A stretch of DNA of 33,151 bases, taken from positions 1-33,151 of the forward strand of contig JAKQHK010000135.1 in the NCBI GenBank assembly GCA_029573015.1. Direction: 5' to 3'. The DNA is from a bacterium (GTDB taxonomy: Bacteria; Patescibacteriota; CG2-30-54-11). Under the pieces are notes generated by a model that worked only from the letters and a program-made list of their open reading frames with translations, did no database searches and was not told where the DNA came from. Position numbers and translations under genes: made by a program. Positions 1 through 8,234 of the stretch are shown here, in pieces; position 1 is the first letter of the stretch; each line of letters opens with the position of its first letter.

Positions 1-2
1 GG

Positions 3-128
3 TGCAGGCGATTGCGTGTCTTGGGAAAGAAAACCCCGCATCAAGTTACGATGGAATGGTTTGTTAAAGAGCCAGATATCTTTATCGTTAATCCTACCGA
101 TATGTTTCCCGATTTGTTAACAACCTAG
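3..128 (+). CDS. C-terminal fragment of an unidentified protein (runs in from the left edge)
   Basis: An open frame enters from the left edge and ends at TAG 126-128, giving about 41 residues (ending NPTDMFPDLLTT) with no start inside the window. The composition is protein-like, with a mix of acidic and aromatic residues, and the other two frames stop earlier. I cannot assign a family. It converges on the minus-strand acyl-CoA dehydrogenase, 28 bp away, with no clear hairpin terminator between them. It could be a chance frame. Confidence 0.3.
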   Translation, partial: CRRLRVLGKKTPHQVTMEWFVKEPDIFIVNPTDMFPDLLTT

Positions 129-156
129 TGCAACTTTACAAATACGTAATAATAAA

Positions 157-1287
157 TTATTTAAGTAAGTTCCGTGCCACCAGGATTCGCAATACCTCCG
201 AAGCTCCTTCGCCAATCTCATTCAGTTTTGCATTGCGGAAATACCGTTCCACCGGACAATCCCGCGTATAGCCGTAGCCGCCGTGAATCTGGATAGCGTC
301 CTTGCAGACCTGCATGGCCACTTCCGAGGCTTTAATTTTGGCAGCCGCTGCCTCGGCATGGTACGGTTTACCCTGTGTTTTCAGCGAGGCAGCCTTGTAT
401 ACCAGCAACCGGGCTGCCTCGATCTCTATCTGCATATTCGCCAGCATGAACTGCACTGCCTGCTGGTCTGTCAGCGGCTTGCCAAATGCTTTACGCTGCT
501 TGGCGTAGGCAAGTGCCGCATCGCGGGCTGCAACTGCCGTACCGATACTGATAGCTCCAAGGGATATGCGCCCTCCGTTCAAAATGCCCATGGCAACCTT
601 GAAACCATTGCCTGCATCTCCCAAAATCAGTTGTTCAGAAACATGCACGTCGTTTAAATGAACTTCCGTCGTGTGCGAACCGCGCAGCCCCATCTTGTCT
701 TCCTTGGTGCCAATGGAAAAACCTTTGGAATCCTTGTCAACGATAAATATGCTGAATTGCTTTTTATCTGCATCCGTCATCGCGCCGACCAGATAGATCT
801 GGGCTAACCCCCCATTGGTAACAAACGCCTTGGTTCCATTGAGCACGTATCCACTGCCGTTCTTAACAGCTTTTGTCTGAATTCCTGCTGCATCAGATCC
901 TGCTTCCGGTTCGGTCCAGCAAAAAGCGCCCAGGTGTTCGCCTGACAGCAGTTTCGGCAAATACTGTTGCTTCTGCTCCTCATTCCCGAACTCCATAATT
1001 CCATCCACACATAACCAATGCGCATCAAGCGTGATGGCCATACTGCCGCTCGCTTTGGCTACTTCCTCGATGCAGACAACCTGACTAATCGCATCCCCTC
1101 CGGCCCCGCCATACTGCTCCCCGCCGACAATGCCCCACAAACCTGCCGTTGCCATGGCGCTAAGCAGTTCCTCATGTATGTGATTGTCCTCATCCATTTT
1201 TTTATCGTGGGGAGCGATTTCCTTTTCAGCAAAATCGCGCACCATCTGCCTGAGCATATCCTGCTCTTCTGACAGTTCAAAATTCAT
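157..1287 (-). CDS. acyl-CoA dehydrogenase family flavoprotein
   Basis: FAD-dependent acyl-CoA dehydrogenase (376 aa), which would oxidise an acyl-CoA thioester to the 2-enoyl-CoA in the cytoplasm. The family pattern is complete. The helical N-terminal domain begins NFELSEEQ, the first signature is [11 protein letters not shown] in the beta-barrel region, and the second is [20 protein letters not shown] near the C-terminus. IGEGASEV carries the Glu at the catalytic-base position of short/medium-chain enzymes. An upstream in-frame ATG would add 21 residues. I chose the start at 1287 because AGAGAGG lies 6 bases before it and the family normally begins there. The gene stands alone, with no electron-transfer flavoprotein, thiolase or CoA ligase in the window, so its substrate and electron acceptor cannot be inferred. 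Such enzymes are unusual in reduced CPR-like genomes, and lateral gain is possible. Confidence 0.93.
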   Translation of the reverse strand: MNFELSEEQDMLRQMVRDFAEKEIAPHDKKMDEDNHIHEELLSAMATAGLWGIVGGEQYGGAGGDAISQVVCIEEVAKASGSMAITLDAHWLCVDGIMEFGNEEQKQQYLPKLLSGEHLGAFCWTEPEAGSDAAGIQTKAVKNGSGYVLNGTKAFVTNGGLAQIYLVGAMTDADKKQFSIFIVDKDSKGFSIGTKEDKMGLRGSHTTEVHLNDVHVSEQLILGDAGNGFKVAMGILNGGRISLGAISIGTAVAARDAALAYAKQRKAFGKPLTDQQAVQFMLANMQIEIEAARLLVYKAASLKTQGKPYHAEAAAAKIKASEVAMQVCKDAIQIHGGYGYTRDCPVERYFRNAKLNEIGEGASEVLRILVARNLLK

Positions 1288-1427
1288 TAGCAGCCTCTCT
1301 GTAAAGTAATTATCAAAAAAAGGATTAACCACAAAGATCACAACATGCATGCAACTGATGATTACATGATACTTCGGGGGCTTCGAGGTTGTTATCTATT
1401 CCAGAACCGTTTGGATGTACGTTAATT

Positions 1428-1456
1428 ATTATATGTAACCCGTCTACATCCAGCAA
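1428..1456 (-). promoter_or_regulatory. sigma70-type promoter for the acyl-CoA dehydrogenase
   Basis: Read on the minus strand, TTGCTG (1456-1451) and TATAAT (1433-1428) are separated by exactly 17 bases. Transcription would start near 1421, leaving a 5' leader of about 130 nt before the ATG at 1287. I see no obvious riboswitch in that leader. Confidence 0.6.
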
Positions 1457-1482
1457 GGTGTTCATTGTAGAATGTGAATAAG

Positions 1483-1511
1483 TTGCGTATTCATGCAAGC
1501 TTTCTTATACT
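1483..1511 (+). promoter_or_regulatory. sigma70-type promoter for the SpoU methyltransferase
   Basis: TTGCGT (1483-1488), a 17-base spacer and TATACT (1506-1511). The start would be near 1518, some 37 nt before the GTG at 1555. It is divergent from the promoter at 1428-1456. The 1288-1554 gap between the genes otherwise holds only A+T-rich leader sequence. Confidence 0.55.
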
Positions 1512-1554
1512 CTAAAAGTAGATTTGATTCTTTAATTTTTAATTTAAAATTATC

Positions 1555-2304
1555 GTGTCCTACGAATTTGTTGCCGGGCGCTATCCGGTGCTCAGCGTGA
1601 TCGCCAATCCACGCCGTGAACCGCGCAAGCTTTTTTTCCAGACAGACCTCGACTGGCCGCCAGTGATGCAGGAAATCAAAGACTGGGCAGAACGACGCCA
1701 TGTCCAGTTCAAGGAAGTCAGCCGGATCACGCTGGAGAAGCGCTTCAGCCAGTCTGGCCAAAAGCATCAGGGAGTAGTCCTCATCACCTCCCCTTATCCT
1801 TACGCTGAACTGGACGAAGTGCTCCCCACGGCAGTTACCGGCAAAGCAGCCAACCCTCTCTACCTTATCCTGGACCATATCCAGGACCCGCACAACCTCG
1901 GCGCCCTGATCCGCAGCGCTGAACTGGCAGGCGTGACTGCGGTTATCATCCCGAAAGACCGAGCCTGCGAAGTCACCACGACCGTGGTCAAGACGTCGGC
2001 AGGAGCCAGCGAACTGATCCCTGTCTGCCTGGTGACTAACATCAACAGAACCATTGACGTACTCAAGGAACATGGCATCTGCATTATCGGAGTGGAAACC
2101 GGTGGTGCCACCCTGTACAATCTCGACCTCAACCAGCCGCTGGCCTTAATCATAGGCAATGAAAATGACGGCTTGAAAAAACTAACTATGGATAAATGCG
2201 ATCATCTCGCCGAGATCCCCATGCACGGGCGCACCGCATCGCTCAATGCGTCCGTAGCCGGAGGCATCGCCATGTTCGAAGCCGCGCGGCAGAGGTCTCT
2301 TTGA
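1555..2304 (+). CDS. rlmB: SpoU/TrmH-type RNA 2'-O-methyltransferase, RlmB-like
   Basis: SPOUT-class 2'-O-ribose methyltransferase (249 aa), most like RlmB, which modifies a guanosine of 23S rRNA. Residues 1-80 form the small substrate-binding domain (AGRYPVLSVI at the start, KHQGVVL near its end). The catalytic domain has motif 1 at DPHNLGALIRSAE (111-123, with the conserved Asn114 and Arg120), motif 2 at LIIGNENDGL (198-207) and motif 3 at IPMHGRTASLNASVAGGIA (221-239), which form the trefoil-knot SAM site. The start is GTG because an in-frame TAA at 1540 leaves no upstream ATG, and no Shine-Dalgarno is visible. Length and domain order fit RlmB/TrmH group 3. RlmB versus a tRNA Gm18 enzyme cannot be settled by reading. 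Confidence 0.88.
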   Translation: MSYEFVAGRYPVLSVIANPRREPRKLFFQTDLDWPPVMQEIKDWAERRHVQFKEVSRITLEKRFSQSGQKHQGVVLITSPYPYAELDEVLPTAVTGKAANPLYLILDHIQDPHNLGALIRSAELAGVTAVIIPKDRACEVTTTVVKTSAGASELIPVCLVTNINRTIDVLKEHGICIIGVETGGATLYNLDLNQPLALIIGNENDGLKKLTMDKCDHLAEIPMHGRTASLNASVAGGIAMFEAARQRSL

Positions 2305-2333
2305 TCTCTAGCTCACAAACACTTCTTATATCC

Positions 2334-2362
2334 TTTCTTTTTCCTGAAGCGGTCAGTATAAT
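2334..2362 (+). promoter_or_regulatory. putative promoter for the GT2 gene
   Basis: A perfect -10 TATAAT lies at 2357-2362, with a poor -35 (TTTCTT, 2334-2339) 17 bases upstream, inside the 92-bp gap before the glycosyltransferase. The start would be about 27 nt before its ATG. Confidence 0.4.
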
Positions 2363-2396
2363 ACTGCTGTTTGAAAACGAAAACAGAAACTGACCC

Positions 2397-3086
2397 ATGC
2401 TCTCGATTATCATCCCGACGTATAATGAAAGCGAAACCCTGCCTATCCTCGTCAGGCAGATTTTTGAAATCACCGGCTATAACAAAATCCAGGCGGAAAT
2501 CATCATAGTTGACGATAATTCCCCGGACGGCACCGGGGAACTGGCGTATTATCTGAAGAAATTTTTTCCAAAACTAAAAACCCTGCACCGGACAGAACGA
2601 CTCGGTAAAACATCAGCGTTTTATGAAGGACTAGCTCAGGCGCAGGGAAATCTCATCGGCATGATAGATGCCGGACTTCCCTATTCTCCGGACATTATCC
2701 CTGACCTGGTTTTCCCTCTGATCAGCGGTAATATCGACCTGACGATCGGCAGCCGTTTTGTACCCGGCGCCCAGACCTTCGGCTGGAATTTCATCACGAA
2801 ATCCCTTACCCGGATGGCCTGCCTGCTCTGTGCTCCCCTGACTCCGGTGCATGATCCCTTATCCTCCTATTTCTTCATCCGCAAATCCATACTCCAGAAA
2901 ATCCCCGTGTCCGATGACGCACCTTACCTGTTGCTGGAATTACTTGCCCAGGGTAGCTTCAGGTCAATGCAGGAAATCGCCTGCCACTATGAACGGCAGC
3001 TGCAGGGGAAAAGCACCGCTCCGCAAAAAGCGTTTACTTTTCTCAGACAAATAGGTAAACTGTATAAAGTGCGCATTCGGCGCTGA
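2397..3086 (+). CDS. family 2 glycosyltransferase, polyprenyl-phosphate-mannose-synthase-like
   Basis: GT2 enzyme (229 aa) resembling DPM1-type synthases, which move a sugar from a nucleotide donor to polyprenyl phosphate at the inner face of the membrane. The fold begins LSIIIPTYNESETLP (2-16), and the nucleotide-binding VDDNSPDGTGE (38-48) is characteristic of this subfamily. IGSRFVPGA (117-125) follows. The position normally occupied by the metal-binding D-x-D reads IDAGLPYSP (90-98), so the second Asp is Gly. There is no C-terminal membrane domain, as in the short bacterial DPM1 types. The start is ATG 2397 without a clear Shine-Dalgarno. Substrate is unknown, and activity is uncertain because of the D-x-D change. 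Confidence 0.82.
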   Translation: MLSIIIPTYNESETLPILVRQIFEITGYNKIQAEIIIVDDNSPDGTGELAYYLKKFFPKLKTLHRTERLGKTSAFYEGLAQAQGNLIGMIDAGLPYSPDIIPDLVFPLISGNIDLTIGSRFVPGAQTFGWNFITKSLTRMACLLCAPLTPVHDPLSSYFFIRKSILQKIPVSDDAPYLLLELLAQGSFRSMQEIACHYERQLQGKSTAPQKAFTFLRQIGKLYKVRIRR

Positions 3087-3117
3087 TCTATTCAATCATT
3101 ACACCCATCACTATCCT

Positions 3118-4473
3118 ATGGACATCACTATCGAAAAACTGGAAAAAAGCCAAATCAAACTGACTGTTACCATACCTGTGGCTGTTGCTTCAGAGGAGAA
3201 AAAGAAGGCATTTGCCAAGCTGAAATCACAATTAAAAATCCAGGGATTCCGCAAGGGAAAAATTCCTGAAAGCATGGCCAGAGAGCTTATCCCCGCAGAA
3301 GAAGTAACGAGCGAGATGCTTCAGGCTTGTGTGCCCGAATGGTATTTTGAAGCATTACAACAGGAAGGCATCCGGGCGATTTCCCAACCAAAATTTGAAA
3401 TAACCTCAGTTGAAGATGACAAACCGGTTGTCTTCACTGCCCAGACCAATGTCTATCCGGAAATCACCCTCGGCGATTACCGTTCCATCAAAATCAAACA
3501 CAGCCATCCCAAGGTGACGGACAAGGACGTGAACGAATCACTGGACCTCCTCCGCCAGCGCAGTGCCACCTATGAAGCGCAGGATAAAGCAGCCGCCAAG
3601 GATGATGTCATAGTGCTTACTACCAAGGCGAAAATGGGTGAGGAAGAACTCAAGGCATTCACCCGGGAAAACTACCAGCACTACATCGGTGAAAATTTCT
3701 TCGCTCCCGGCTTTGACGACGAAGTAATCGGTCTGAAAAAGGGCGATACCAAAGAATTTTCCCTGACCTTTCCCAAAGAATATCCTCTGGAACGCTACCG
3801 CAATAACAAAGTTGATTTTGCTATCACGGTCGTGGAAGTTAAGATCAGAGTTCTTCCCGTCCTTGATGATGCATTTGCCAAAACCATCGGTGCCAAAAGT
3901 CTCGCTGATCTGAAACAGGAGCTGGAGCATTCACTCCAGCACAGCAAGGAGCATGAAGCCGAGCAGCAGTTCCAGAAGGATTTTTTCGCAGCCCTGATCA
4001 AACAGACTAAAATGGACACCCCGGCTGTGCTCATCGACGATGAACTTGACAAAATCCAGAAGGAATTCGAATGGCGCCTCAATCAGCAGGGATTAAACCT
4101 GGAAACCTATCTCAGCGCCCAGAATAAAAAACTCGAGGAACTCCAGAAAAATTGGTTGCCCCAGGCAGAAGAAGTCGCCAAGTTGGAACTGATCCTCGAC
4201 GAGATCGCCAAAACTGAAAAGATAGCTGTTAAACCCGCAGAACTCGATTCTGAATTTCACCAGTGGCTTTCAAGCTTCCGGGATCAAAAAGGACACCTGA
4301 CGGACGAGGGACGTAATCTCCAGCGCAACCTTTCCACGCCCAATGGACGCCTCTATCTCACACAATTGATCCGCCGCAATAAGACGCGCCAGTTCCTGCT
4401 CAACCTCGGCCATGACCATACTTCCCACCAGGAAACTGAAGAAAAAAAGTCAAAAATACCGGCAAAGAAATAG
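3118..4473 (+). CDS. tig: trigger factor, ribosome-associated chaperone
   Basis: Trigger factor (451 aa, the usual length), which binds near the ribosomal exit tunnel and shields nascent chains. The N-terminal ribosome-docking domain carries the signature GFRKGKIP (43-50). The middle FKBP-like domain spans roughly residues 155-245 (YIGENFFAPGFDDEVIGLKKGD, then FPKEYPLERYRNNKVDF). The long helical C-terminal domain follows and ends in a Lys-rich tail. It starts 31 bp after the GT2 stop with no obvious Shine-Dalgarno and precedes the rpsB promoter. No clpP or clpX follows, unlike the tig-clpPX arrangement in many bacteria. Confidence 0.95.
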   Translation: MDITIEKLEKSQIKLTVTIPVAVASEEKKKAFAKLKSQLKIQGFRKGKIPESMARELIPAEEVTSEMLQACVPEWYFEALQQEGIRAISQPKFEITSVEDDKPVVFTAQTNVYPEITLGDYRSIKIKHSHPKVTDKDVNESLDLLRQRSATYEAQDKAAAKDDVIVLTTKAKMGEEELKAFTRENYQHYIGENFFAPGFDDEVIGLKKGDTKEFSLTFPKEYPLERYRNNKVDFAITVVEVKIRVLPVLDDAFAKTIGAKSLADLKQELEHSLQHSKEHEAEQQFQKDFFAALIKQTKMDTPAVLIDDELDKIQKEFEWRLNQQGLNLETYLSAQNKKLEELQKNWLPQAEEVAKLELILDEIAKTEKIAVKPAELDSEFHQWLSSFRDQKGHLTDEGRNLQRNLSTPNGRLYLTQLIRRNKTRQFLLNLGHDHTSHQETEEKKSKIPAKK

Positions 4474-4477
4474 ACGC

Positions 4478-4506
4478 TTGTGCTATATACCTGATTTAGC
4501 TATACT
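4478..4506 (+). promoter_or_regulatory. promoter for the rpsB-tsf block, with about 120-nt leader
   Basis: TTGTGC (4478-4483), a 17-base spacer and TATACT (4501-4506). The start would be near 4513, giving a leader of about 120 nt that ends in a strong AAGGAGG (4621-4627), six bases before the rpsB ATG. The leader contains a short GC-rich self-complementary stretch around 4561-4575 and may be structured. Autogenous control by S2 is known in other bacteria but is not shown here. Confidence 0.6.
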
Positions 4507-4633
4507 ATCTGTTGTGTTTATTTTCCATCTTACACCTCTGTGGATTGGGTAATGGGTGTCCGCTCCCGCAGCCATGCGGCGGATTATTAGCCAAGATGAT
4601 ACAGAGGGAAGTTCAACTCAAAGGAGGTTCGTC

Positions 4634-5755
4634 ATGTCCGATCACCCCACCGAAGGAGTAGCTGTGCCCGAAAATGCACCTACTCCTATTTCTATGCCCC
4701 AGACGCCGCCGACGGCGAGCGATGATCCCCGCGAAGCCATGCTCCGGGAGATGCTCAAATGCGGCGTGCACTTCGGTCACCAGACCGCACGCTGGAATCC
4801 GAAAATGAAACCCTTCATTTTCACCGAACGCGGTGGTGTGCATATCATCGACCTTGTCCAGACGATCGACTTGCTGGAAGAAGCAAAAAAAGTCATTATG
4901 GAAGTCATCGCCCGAGGCGGTATCATTCTTTTCGTCTGCACTAAACGCCAGGGGCAGCAGAAAATCGCGGAAATCGCTGAAAAATGCCACATGCCCTATA
5001 TCAACAGCCGCTGGCTCGGTGGCTTTTTCACCAACTTCGAAACGCTGGCAGAGCGTATTCGGCATTACAATGAATTGAAGGCTAAGCAGCTCAGCGGCGA
5101 ACTGGAAAGCATGATCAAGAAAGAAAAAGTCGTCCTCAACAAAAAAATCCAGAAAATGGAAACACTCTTTAAAGGCGTTGCCAATCTGAAAAAAGTACCC
5201 GACCTGGTATTCATCATTGATCCCAAACGCGAGAAGAACGCCGTCAAGGAAGCGCTGGTCAAAAACATACCGATCATGTCCACGCTGGATACGAACTGCG
5301 ATCCGGATGTTGTCGATTATCCGATCCCGGCCAACGATGATGCTATCCGCTCCATCTACTTCGTCCTCGACCAGCTCGGTGCAACAGCCGAGGCAGCGCG
5401 CCGGGAATACGAGCTCAAACACCCGCAACCCGTCGCACCAGTCAGACCGACAGCTGCTCCATCAGTATCAACCTCTGTGCCCGGCATGTCATCAACACGC
5501 GTAGGAGCGACAGATGAAGAAGATACGGTAGTCGTCGAACCGGAAGTCACTCCCCCTGCCGGGGAAGAAAAGCCTGCCGTATCCACTGCGATAACCGCCG
5601 AAAAGCTCCCCGGCATCAAGACATCTGTTCTGACCACGCTCCAGGCAGCCTTCCCCTCCTGGGAACAGCTGCAGCAGGCAGGGGAAAATGACCTGACAGC
5701 TCTGGACGGCATCGGTCCGGCTACTGCGAAAAAAATTGTCGCTCTCATCCAGTAG
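4634..5755 (+). CDS. rpsB: 30S ribosomal protein S2 with C-terminal helix-hairpin-helix extension
   Basis: Ribosomal protein S2 (373 aa) of the small subunit. Residues 34-262 are the S2 fold: MLKCGVHFGHQ (40-50), WNPKMKPFIF, FVCTKRQGQQ (100-109), INSRWLGGFFTNF (123-135), the coiled-coil arm, then VFIIDPKRE and the DTNCDPD segment (219-225). Bacterial S2 usually stops near 230-260 aa. Here a Pro/Ser/Glu-rich linker (265-325) leads to a helix-hairpin-helix module, LTALDGIGPATAKKIVALI (354-372), preceded by a second half-module starting LPGIKTSVL (325-333). A longer frame opens at GTG 4556, but the ATG at 4634 has the best Shine-Dalgarno in the region (AAGGAGG, spacing 6). The N-terminal 33 residues are also a low-complexity extension. 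The gene heads the tsf-pyrH-frr block. Confidence 0.95.
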   Translation: MSDHPTEGVAVPENAPTPISMPQTPPTASDDPREAMLREMLKCGVHFGHQTARWNPKMKPFIFTERGGVHIIDLVQTIDLLEEAKKVIMEVIARGGIILFVCTKRQGQQKIAEIAEKCHMPYINSRWLGGFFTNFETLAERIRHYNELKAKQLSGELESMIKKEKVVLNKKIQKMETLFKGVANLKKVPDLVFIIDPKREKNAVKEALVKNIPIMSTLDTNCDPDVVDYPIPANDDAIRSIYFVLDQLGATAEAARREYELKHPQPVAPVRPTAAPSVSTSVPGMSSTRVGATDEEDTVVVEPEVTPPAGEEKPAVSTAITAEKLPGIKTSVLTTLQAAFPSWEQLQQAGENDLTALDGIGPATAKKIVALIQ

Positions 5756-5794
5756 TCGATGGTTTTTGCTACTCATTCAACACAAGGATAGCGT

Positions 5795-6391
5795 ATGACT
5801 ACGATAAACGCCCAACAGGTCAAGGAACTGCGCGAACTCACCGGCGCCGGGATGATGGATGCCAAAAAAGCACTGGTAGACGCGAAGGGTGACCCTAAAC
5901 AGGCCGCAGAGATCCTCAGGAAGCAGGGCCTGGCCAAGGCTGACAAGAAATCCGGCAGGGCTGCGTCCGAAGGTTTGATCGAAAGCTACATCCATGCCGG
6001 TGCCAGAGTCGGCGTGCTCCTTGAAATCAATTGCGAAACTGATTTTGTCGCCCGCACTGATGAATTCAAACAGTTGGCTCATGACATAGCCATGCATATT
6101 GCAGCTACGAATCCGCTCTATCTCAAACCGAGCGATATTGACGAAGAGACTGTGAATAAGGAAAAAGAAATCTATCTTGCCCAGATCCAGCAGGAAGGGA
6201 AGCCAACGGAGATTGCCGAAAAGATTGCTGAAGGAAAACTGTCAAAATATTATGATGAGGTCTGCCTCCTGCGTCAAGCATTCATCAAGGACCCGGAGAA
6301 AAAAATTATCGATCTCATTCAGGAAGCGATAGCTAAAATGGGGGAAAATATTCTCATTGGCCGATTCGTACGCTTCCAGCTCGGCGCTTAA
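5795..6391 (+). CDS. tsf: elongation factor Ts (short form)
   Basis: EF-Ts (198 aa), the nucleotide-exchange factor of EF-Tu. The N-terminal UBA-like domain is VKELRELTGAGMMDAKKAL (9-27), and the EF-Tu-contacting signature NCETDFVARTDEF is at 79-91, with Thr82-Asp83-Phe84 as expected. At under 200 residues it lacks one of the two core subdomain repeats of the 280-residue E. coli protein and resembles the short forms of Thermus and CPR bacteria. AAGGA at 5784-5788 sets the ATG at 5795. It lies 39 bp after rpsB, the classical order. Confidence 0.96.
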   Translation: MTTINAQQVKELRELTGAGMMDAKKALVDAKGDPKQAAEILRKQGLAKADKKSGRAASEGLIESYIHAGARVGVLLEINCETDFVARTDEFKQLAHDIAMHIAATNPLYLKPSDIDEETVNKEKEIYLAQIQQEGKPTEIAEKIAEGKLSKYYDEVCLLRQAFIKDPEKKIIDLIQEAIAKMGENILIGRFVRFQLGA

Positions 6392-6442
6392 GTTGTCCAG
6401 CCGCCAACTGCGCGGCATCCAGTTATTAGTCTTTCGGCTGCT

Positions 6443-6886
6443 ATGTCAGAAGACTCCTCCTCTCATCCTCACACGTCCTTGGTTATGGCCTCAGGTGTTT
6501 TTGATATCATTCACCCGGGCCATATTTTTTATCTGACCCAGGCCAAAAAACTTGGTACGGAACTGCTTGTGGTCGTCGCCTGCGATGCCACCGCCAAACA
6601 GCAGGGGAAAAAACCGTTATTTGGCGAAAGAGACCGTCTGGCGTTGGTACAAGCTCTCAAAGTTGTCGACCGGGCTGTCCTCGGATCAGCAAATAACCAT
6701 GCAAAGGTTGTCGAGAAGTACAAACCCGATATAATAGCTCTGGGATATGACCAGTTTGAAAAAAAAACCCACATATCGGCGCTGCTCGCGCAGCTATCCT
6801 ATCACCCTCGCATCGAACGTATCCCCAAATACCATGGCGAACTGGCGGCTTCACGCCTCATCAAAGCCAAAGCGGCCAGGCAGTAG
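6443..6886 (+). CDS. nucleotidyltransferase of the cytidylyltransferase-like (HxGH) family
   Basis: Small nucleotidyltransferase (147 aa) of the TagD/RibL/CTP-transferase-like family. The [14 protein letters not shown] stretch (18-31) contains the HxGH nucleotide-binding motif (HPGH, 24-27), and IIALGYDQF is the conserved C-terminal motif near residue 100. Family members activate glycerol-3-phosphate, FMN or other phosphorylated substrates with CTP or ATP. Archaeal FAD synthase RibL and glycerol-3-phosphate cytidylyltransferase are the nearest by motif, and I cannot choose between them. The usual ISxRxxK-type C-terminal motif is not clear. The gene sits between tsf and pyrH (51 and 31 bp gaps), an unusual insertion into a conserved order. 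Start ATG 6443, with no strong Shine-Dalgarno. Confidence 0.85.
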   Translation: MSEDSSSHPHTSLVMASGVFDIIHPGHIFYLTQAKKLGTELLVVVACDATAKQQGKKPLFGERDRLALVQALKVVDRAVLGSANNHAKVVEKYKPDIIALGYDQFEKKTHISALLAQLSYHPRIERIPKYHGELAASRLIKAKAARQ

Positions 6887-6917
6887 TAGCCATCCATCCT
6901 TTATACAGGAGACGGAC

Positions 6918-7646
6918 TTGCCCAAAGCACCCACCATCCCCACCGAATTCAGCAGAGTCCTCATCAAGCTAAGCGGCGAAGCGCTCATGGGAAAACGATC
7001 TCATGGCGTTGATCCTGTAACCACTCTGGCAATCGCCCGCTCGATCGCCGATATCCATAACCGCGGTGTCCAGGTAGCGCTGGTTGTGGGCGGAGGTAAT
7101 ATCTTCCGCGGACTTGCCGCTTCGGCAGCAGGTATGGACCGCGGCACGGCTGACTATATGGGCATGCTTGCCACCCTGATCAACGCGCTTGCTCTCCATG
7201 ATGCCTTCACCAAAATCCACATACCCGTGCGGGTCCAGTCGGCTATTAATGCGCCCCAGGTCGCAGAACCCTATATCAGACAAAAAGCTATCCGCCATAT
7301 GGAAAAAGGCCGGATCATCATCCTGGCCTGCGGAGTCGGCAGTCCCTATTTCACGACAGATACCGCCGCTGCCCTGCGGGCAGTGGAAATCGGTGCCCAA
7401 GCGATTCTCAAGGCAACCAAAGTCAACGGTGTGTACGATAAAGATCCCAAAAAGTACAAAACTGCCAAACGCTATGACCGCATCAGCTACGATGAAGCCT
7501 TGCGGAAGAAATTGCGGGTCATGGACATGACTGCCTTTGCCATGTGCCGTGACAACCATATGCCCATCATTATTTTTGATTTTTTCAAAAAAGGCAATTT
7601 GCAGAAAGTTATTGCCGGCGAAAATATCGGCACCTGCGTGTATTAA
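6918..7646 (+). CDS. pyrH: uridylate (UMP) kinase
   Basis: Bacterial UMP kinase of the amino-acid-kinase fold (242 aa), phosphorylating UMP to UDP. Landmarks are LIKLSGEAL (15-23), [10 protein letters not shown] (56-65), [20 protein letters not shown] (141-160), [12 protein letters not shown] (168-179) and MDMTAFAM (202-209). The open frame extends far upstream over the preceding gene, but the start is best placed at TTG 6918, because AGGAGA (6907-6912) lies five bases upstream and the resulting length fits the family. A TTG start may hold down translation in this otherwise strongly initiated block. It is followed by frr after 15 bp. Confidence 0.95.
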   Translation: MPKAPTIPTEFSRVLIKLSGEALMGKRSHGVDPVTTLAIARSIADIHNRGVQVALVVGGGNIFRGLAASAAGMDRGTADYMGMLATLINALALHDAFTKIHIPVRVQSAINAPQVAEPYIRQKAIRHMEKGRIIILACGVGSPYFTTDTAAALRAVEIGAQAILKATKVNGVYDKDPKKYKTAKRYDRISYDEALRKKLRVMDMTAFAMCRDNHMPIIIFDFFKKGNLQKVIAGENIGTCVY

Positions 7647-7661
7647 TCCAAGGAGTCCAAC

Positions 7662-8219
7662 ATGTCAGAACAGACCATCCCCGCCCTTAAAAGCAACATG
7701 GAAAAAAGCATCTCGAGCCTCTCAGCCCAGCTCGCCAAGATCAGCAGCGGCCGTGCCCAGCCCGGGTTGATCGAGGATATCATGGTTGATTACTACGGGA
7801 CGCAGACCCCCCTCAAGCAGATCGCCTCCATAACCGTTCCCGAAACGAGGCAATTACTCATCCAGCCCTGGGACAAGGCAGCTGTTTTTGCCATTGATAA
7901 AGCCATTCAGATCTCCAATCTCGGCCTGACGCCCCAGGTGGAAGGACAAACCATCAGAATTAACATTCCACAAATGACCGAGGAACGCCGCAAGGACATG
8001 AAAAAAATTGTCGACGACTACGGAGAAAAAGCCCGGGTTGCTCTCCGGGCACACCGGCAGGATGCCATCAAGGATATCAAGACGGAAGAAAAGGATAAAC
8101 AAATCTCAGAAGACGACAGCAGAAGACTCCAGGAACAGGTGCAGAAAATGACCGAAAGTTTCAACAGCCGCGTCGACGAACTGGTCAGCGCCAAAGAAAA
8201 AGAAATCATGACCGTATAG
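7662..8219 (+). CDS. frr: ribosome recycling factor
   Basis: RRF (185 aa, the usual length), which with EF-G splits post-termination ribosomes. It shows the two-domain layout: an N-terminal helix with ISSGRAQPGLIEDIMVDYYG (27-46), the beta domain with TPLKQIASITVPETRQLLIQPWD, and the C-terminal helices from MTEERRKDM with RVALRAHRQDAIKDIK. The Arg normally before T-G-R-A is Ser here (SSGRA), a mild departure. AAGGAG directly precedes the ATG at 7662. Order pyrH-frr is conserved in most bacteria. Confidence 0.96.
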   Translation: MSEQTIPALKSNMEKSISSLSAQLAKISSGRAQPGLIEDIMVDYYGTQTPLKQIASITVPETRQLLIQPWDKAAVFAIDKAIQISNLGLTPQVEGQTIRINIPQMTEERRKDMKKIVDDYGEKARVALRAHRQDAIKDIKTEEKDKQISEDDSRRLQEQVQKMTESFNSRVDELVSAKEKEIMTV

Positions 8220-8234
8220 CCCATCTTTTTTTTA

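Noticed and set aside
1462-2073. 203-aa minus-strand open frame opposite the SpoU methyltransferase
   Set aside because: It is the antisense shadow of a gene with clear SPOUT motifs, and its own translation has no recognisable domain.
4556-4633. GTG-initiated N-terminal extension of rpsB
   Set aside because: There is no Shine-Dalgarno before GTG 4556, while ATG 4634 follows AAGGAGG at six bases.
4613-5428. 271-aa minus-strand open frame opposite rpsB
   Set aside because: Antisense shadow of the S2 coding sequence, with Phe/Asp-rich composition typical of reverse-strand reading.
6747-6917. 57-residue N-terminal extension of pyrH
   Set aside because: It overlaps the upstream nucleotidyltransferase in another frame. 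TTG 6918 has AGGAGA at five bases and gives the standard UMP kinase length.
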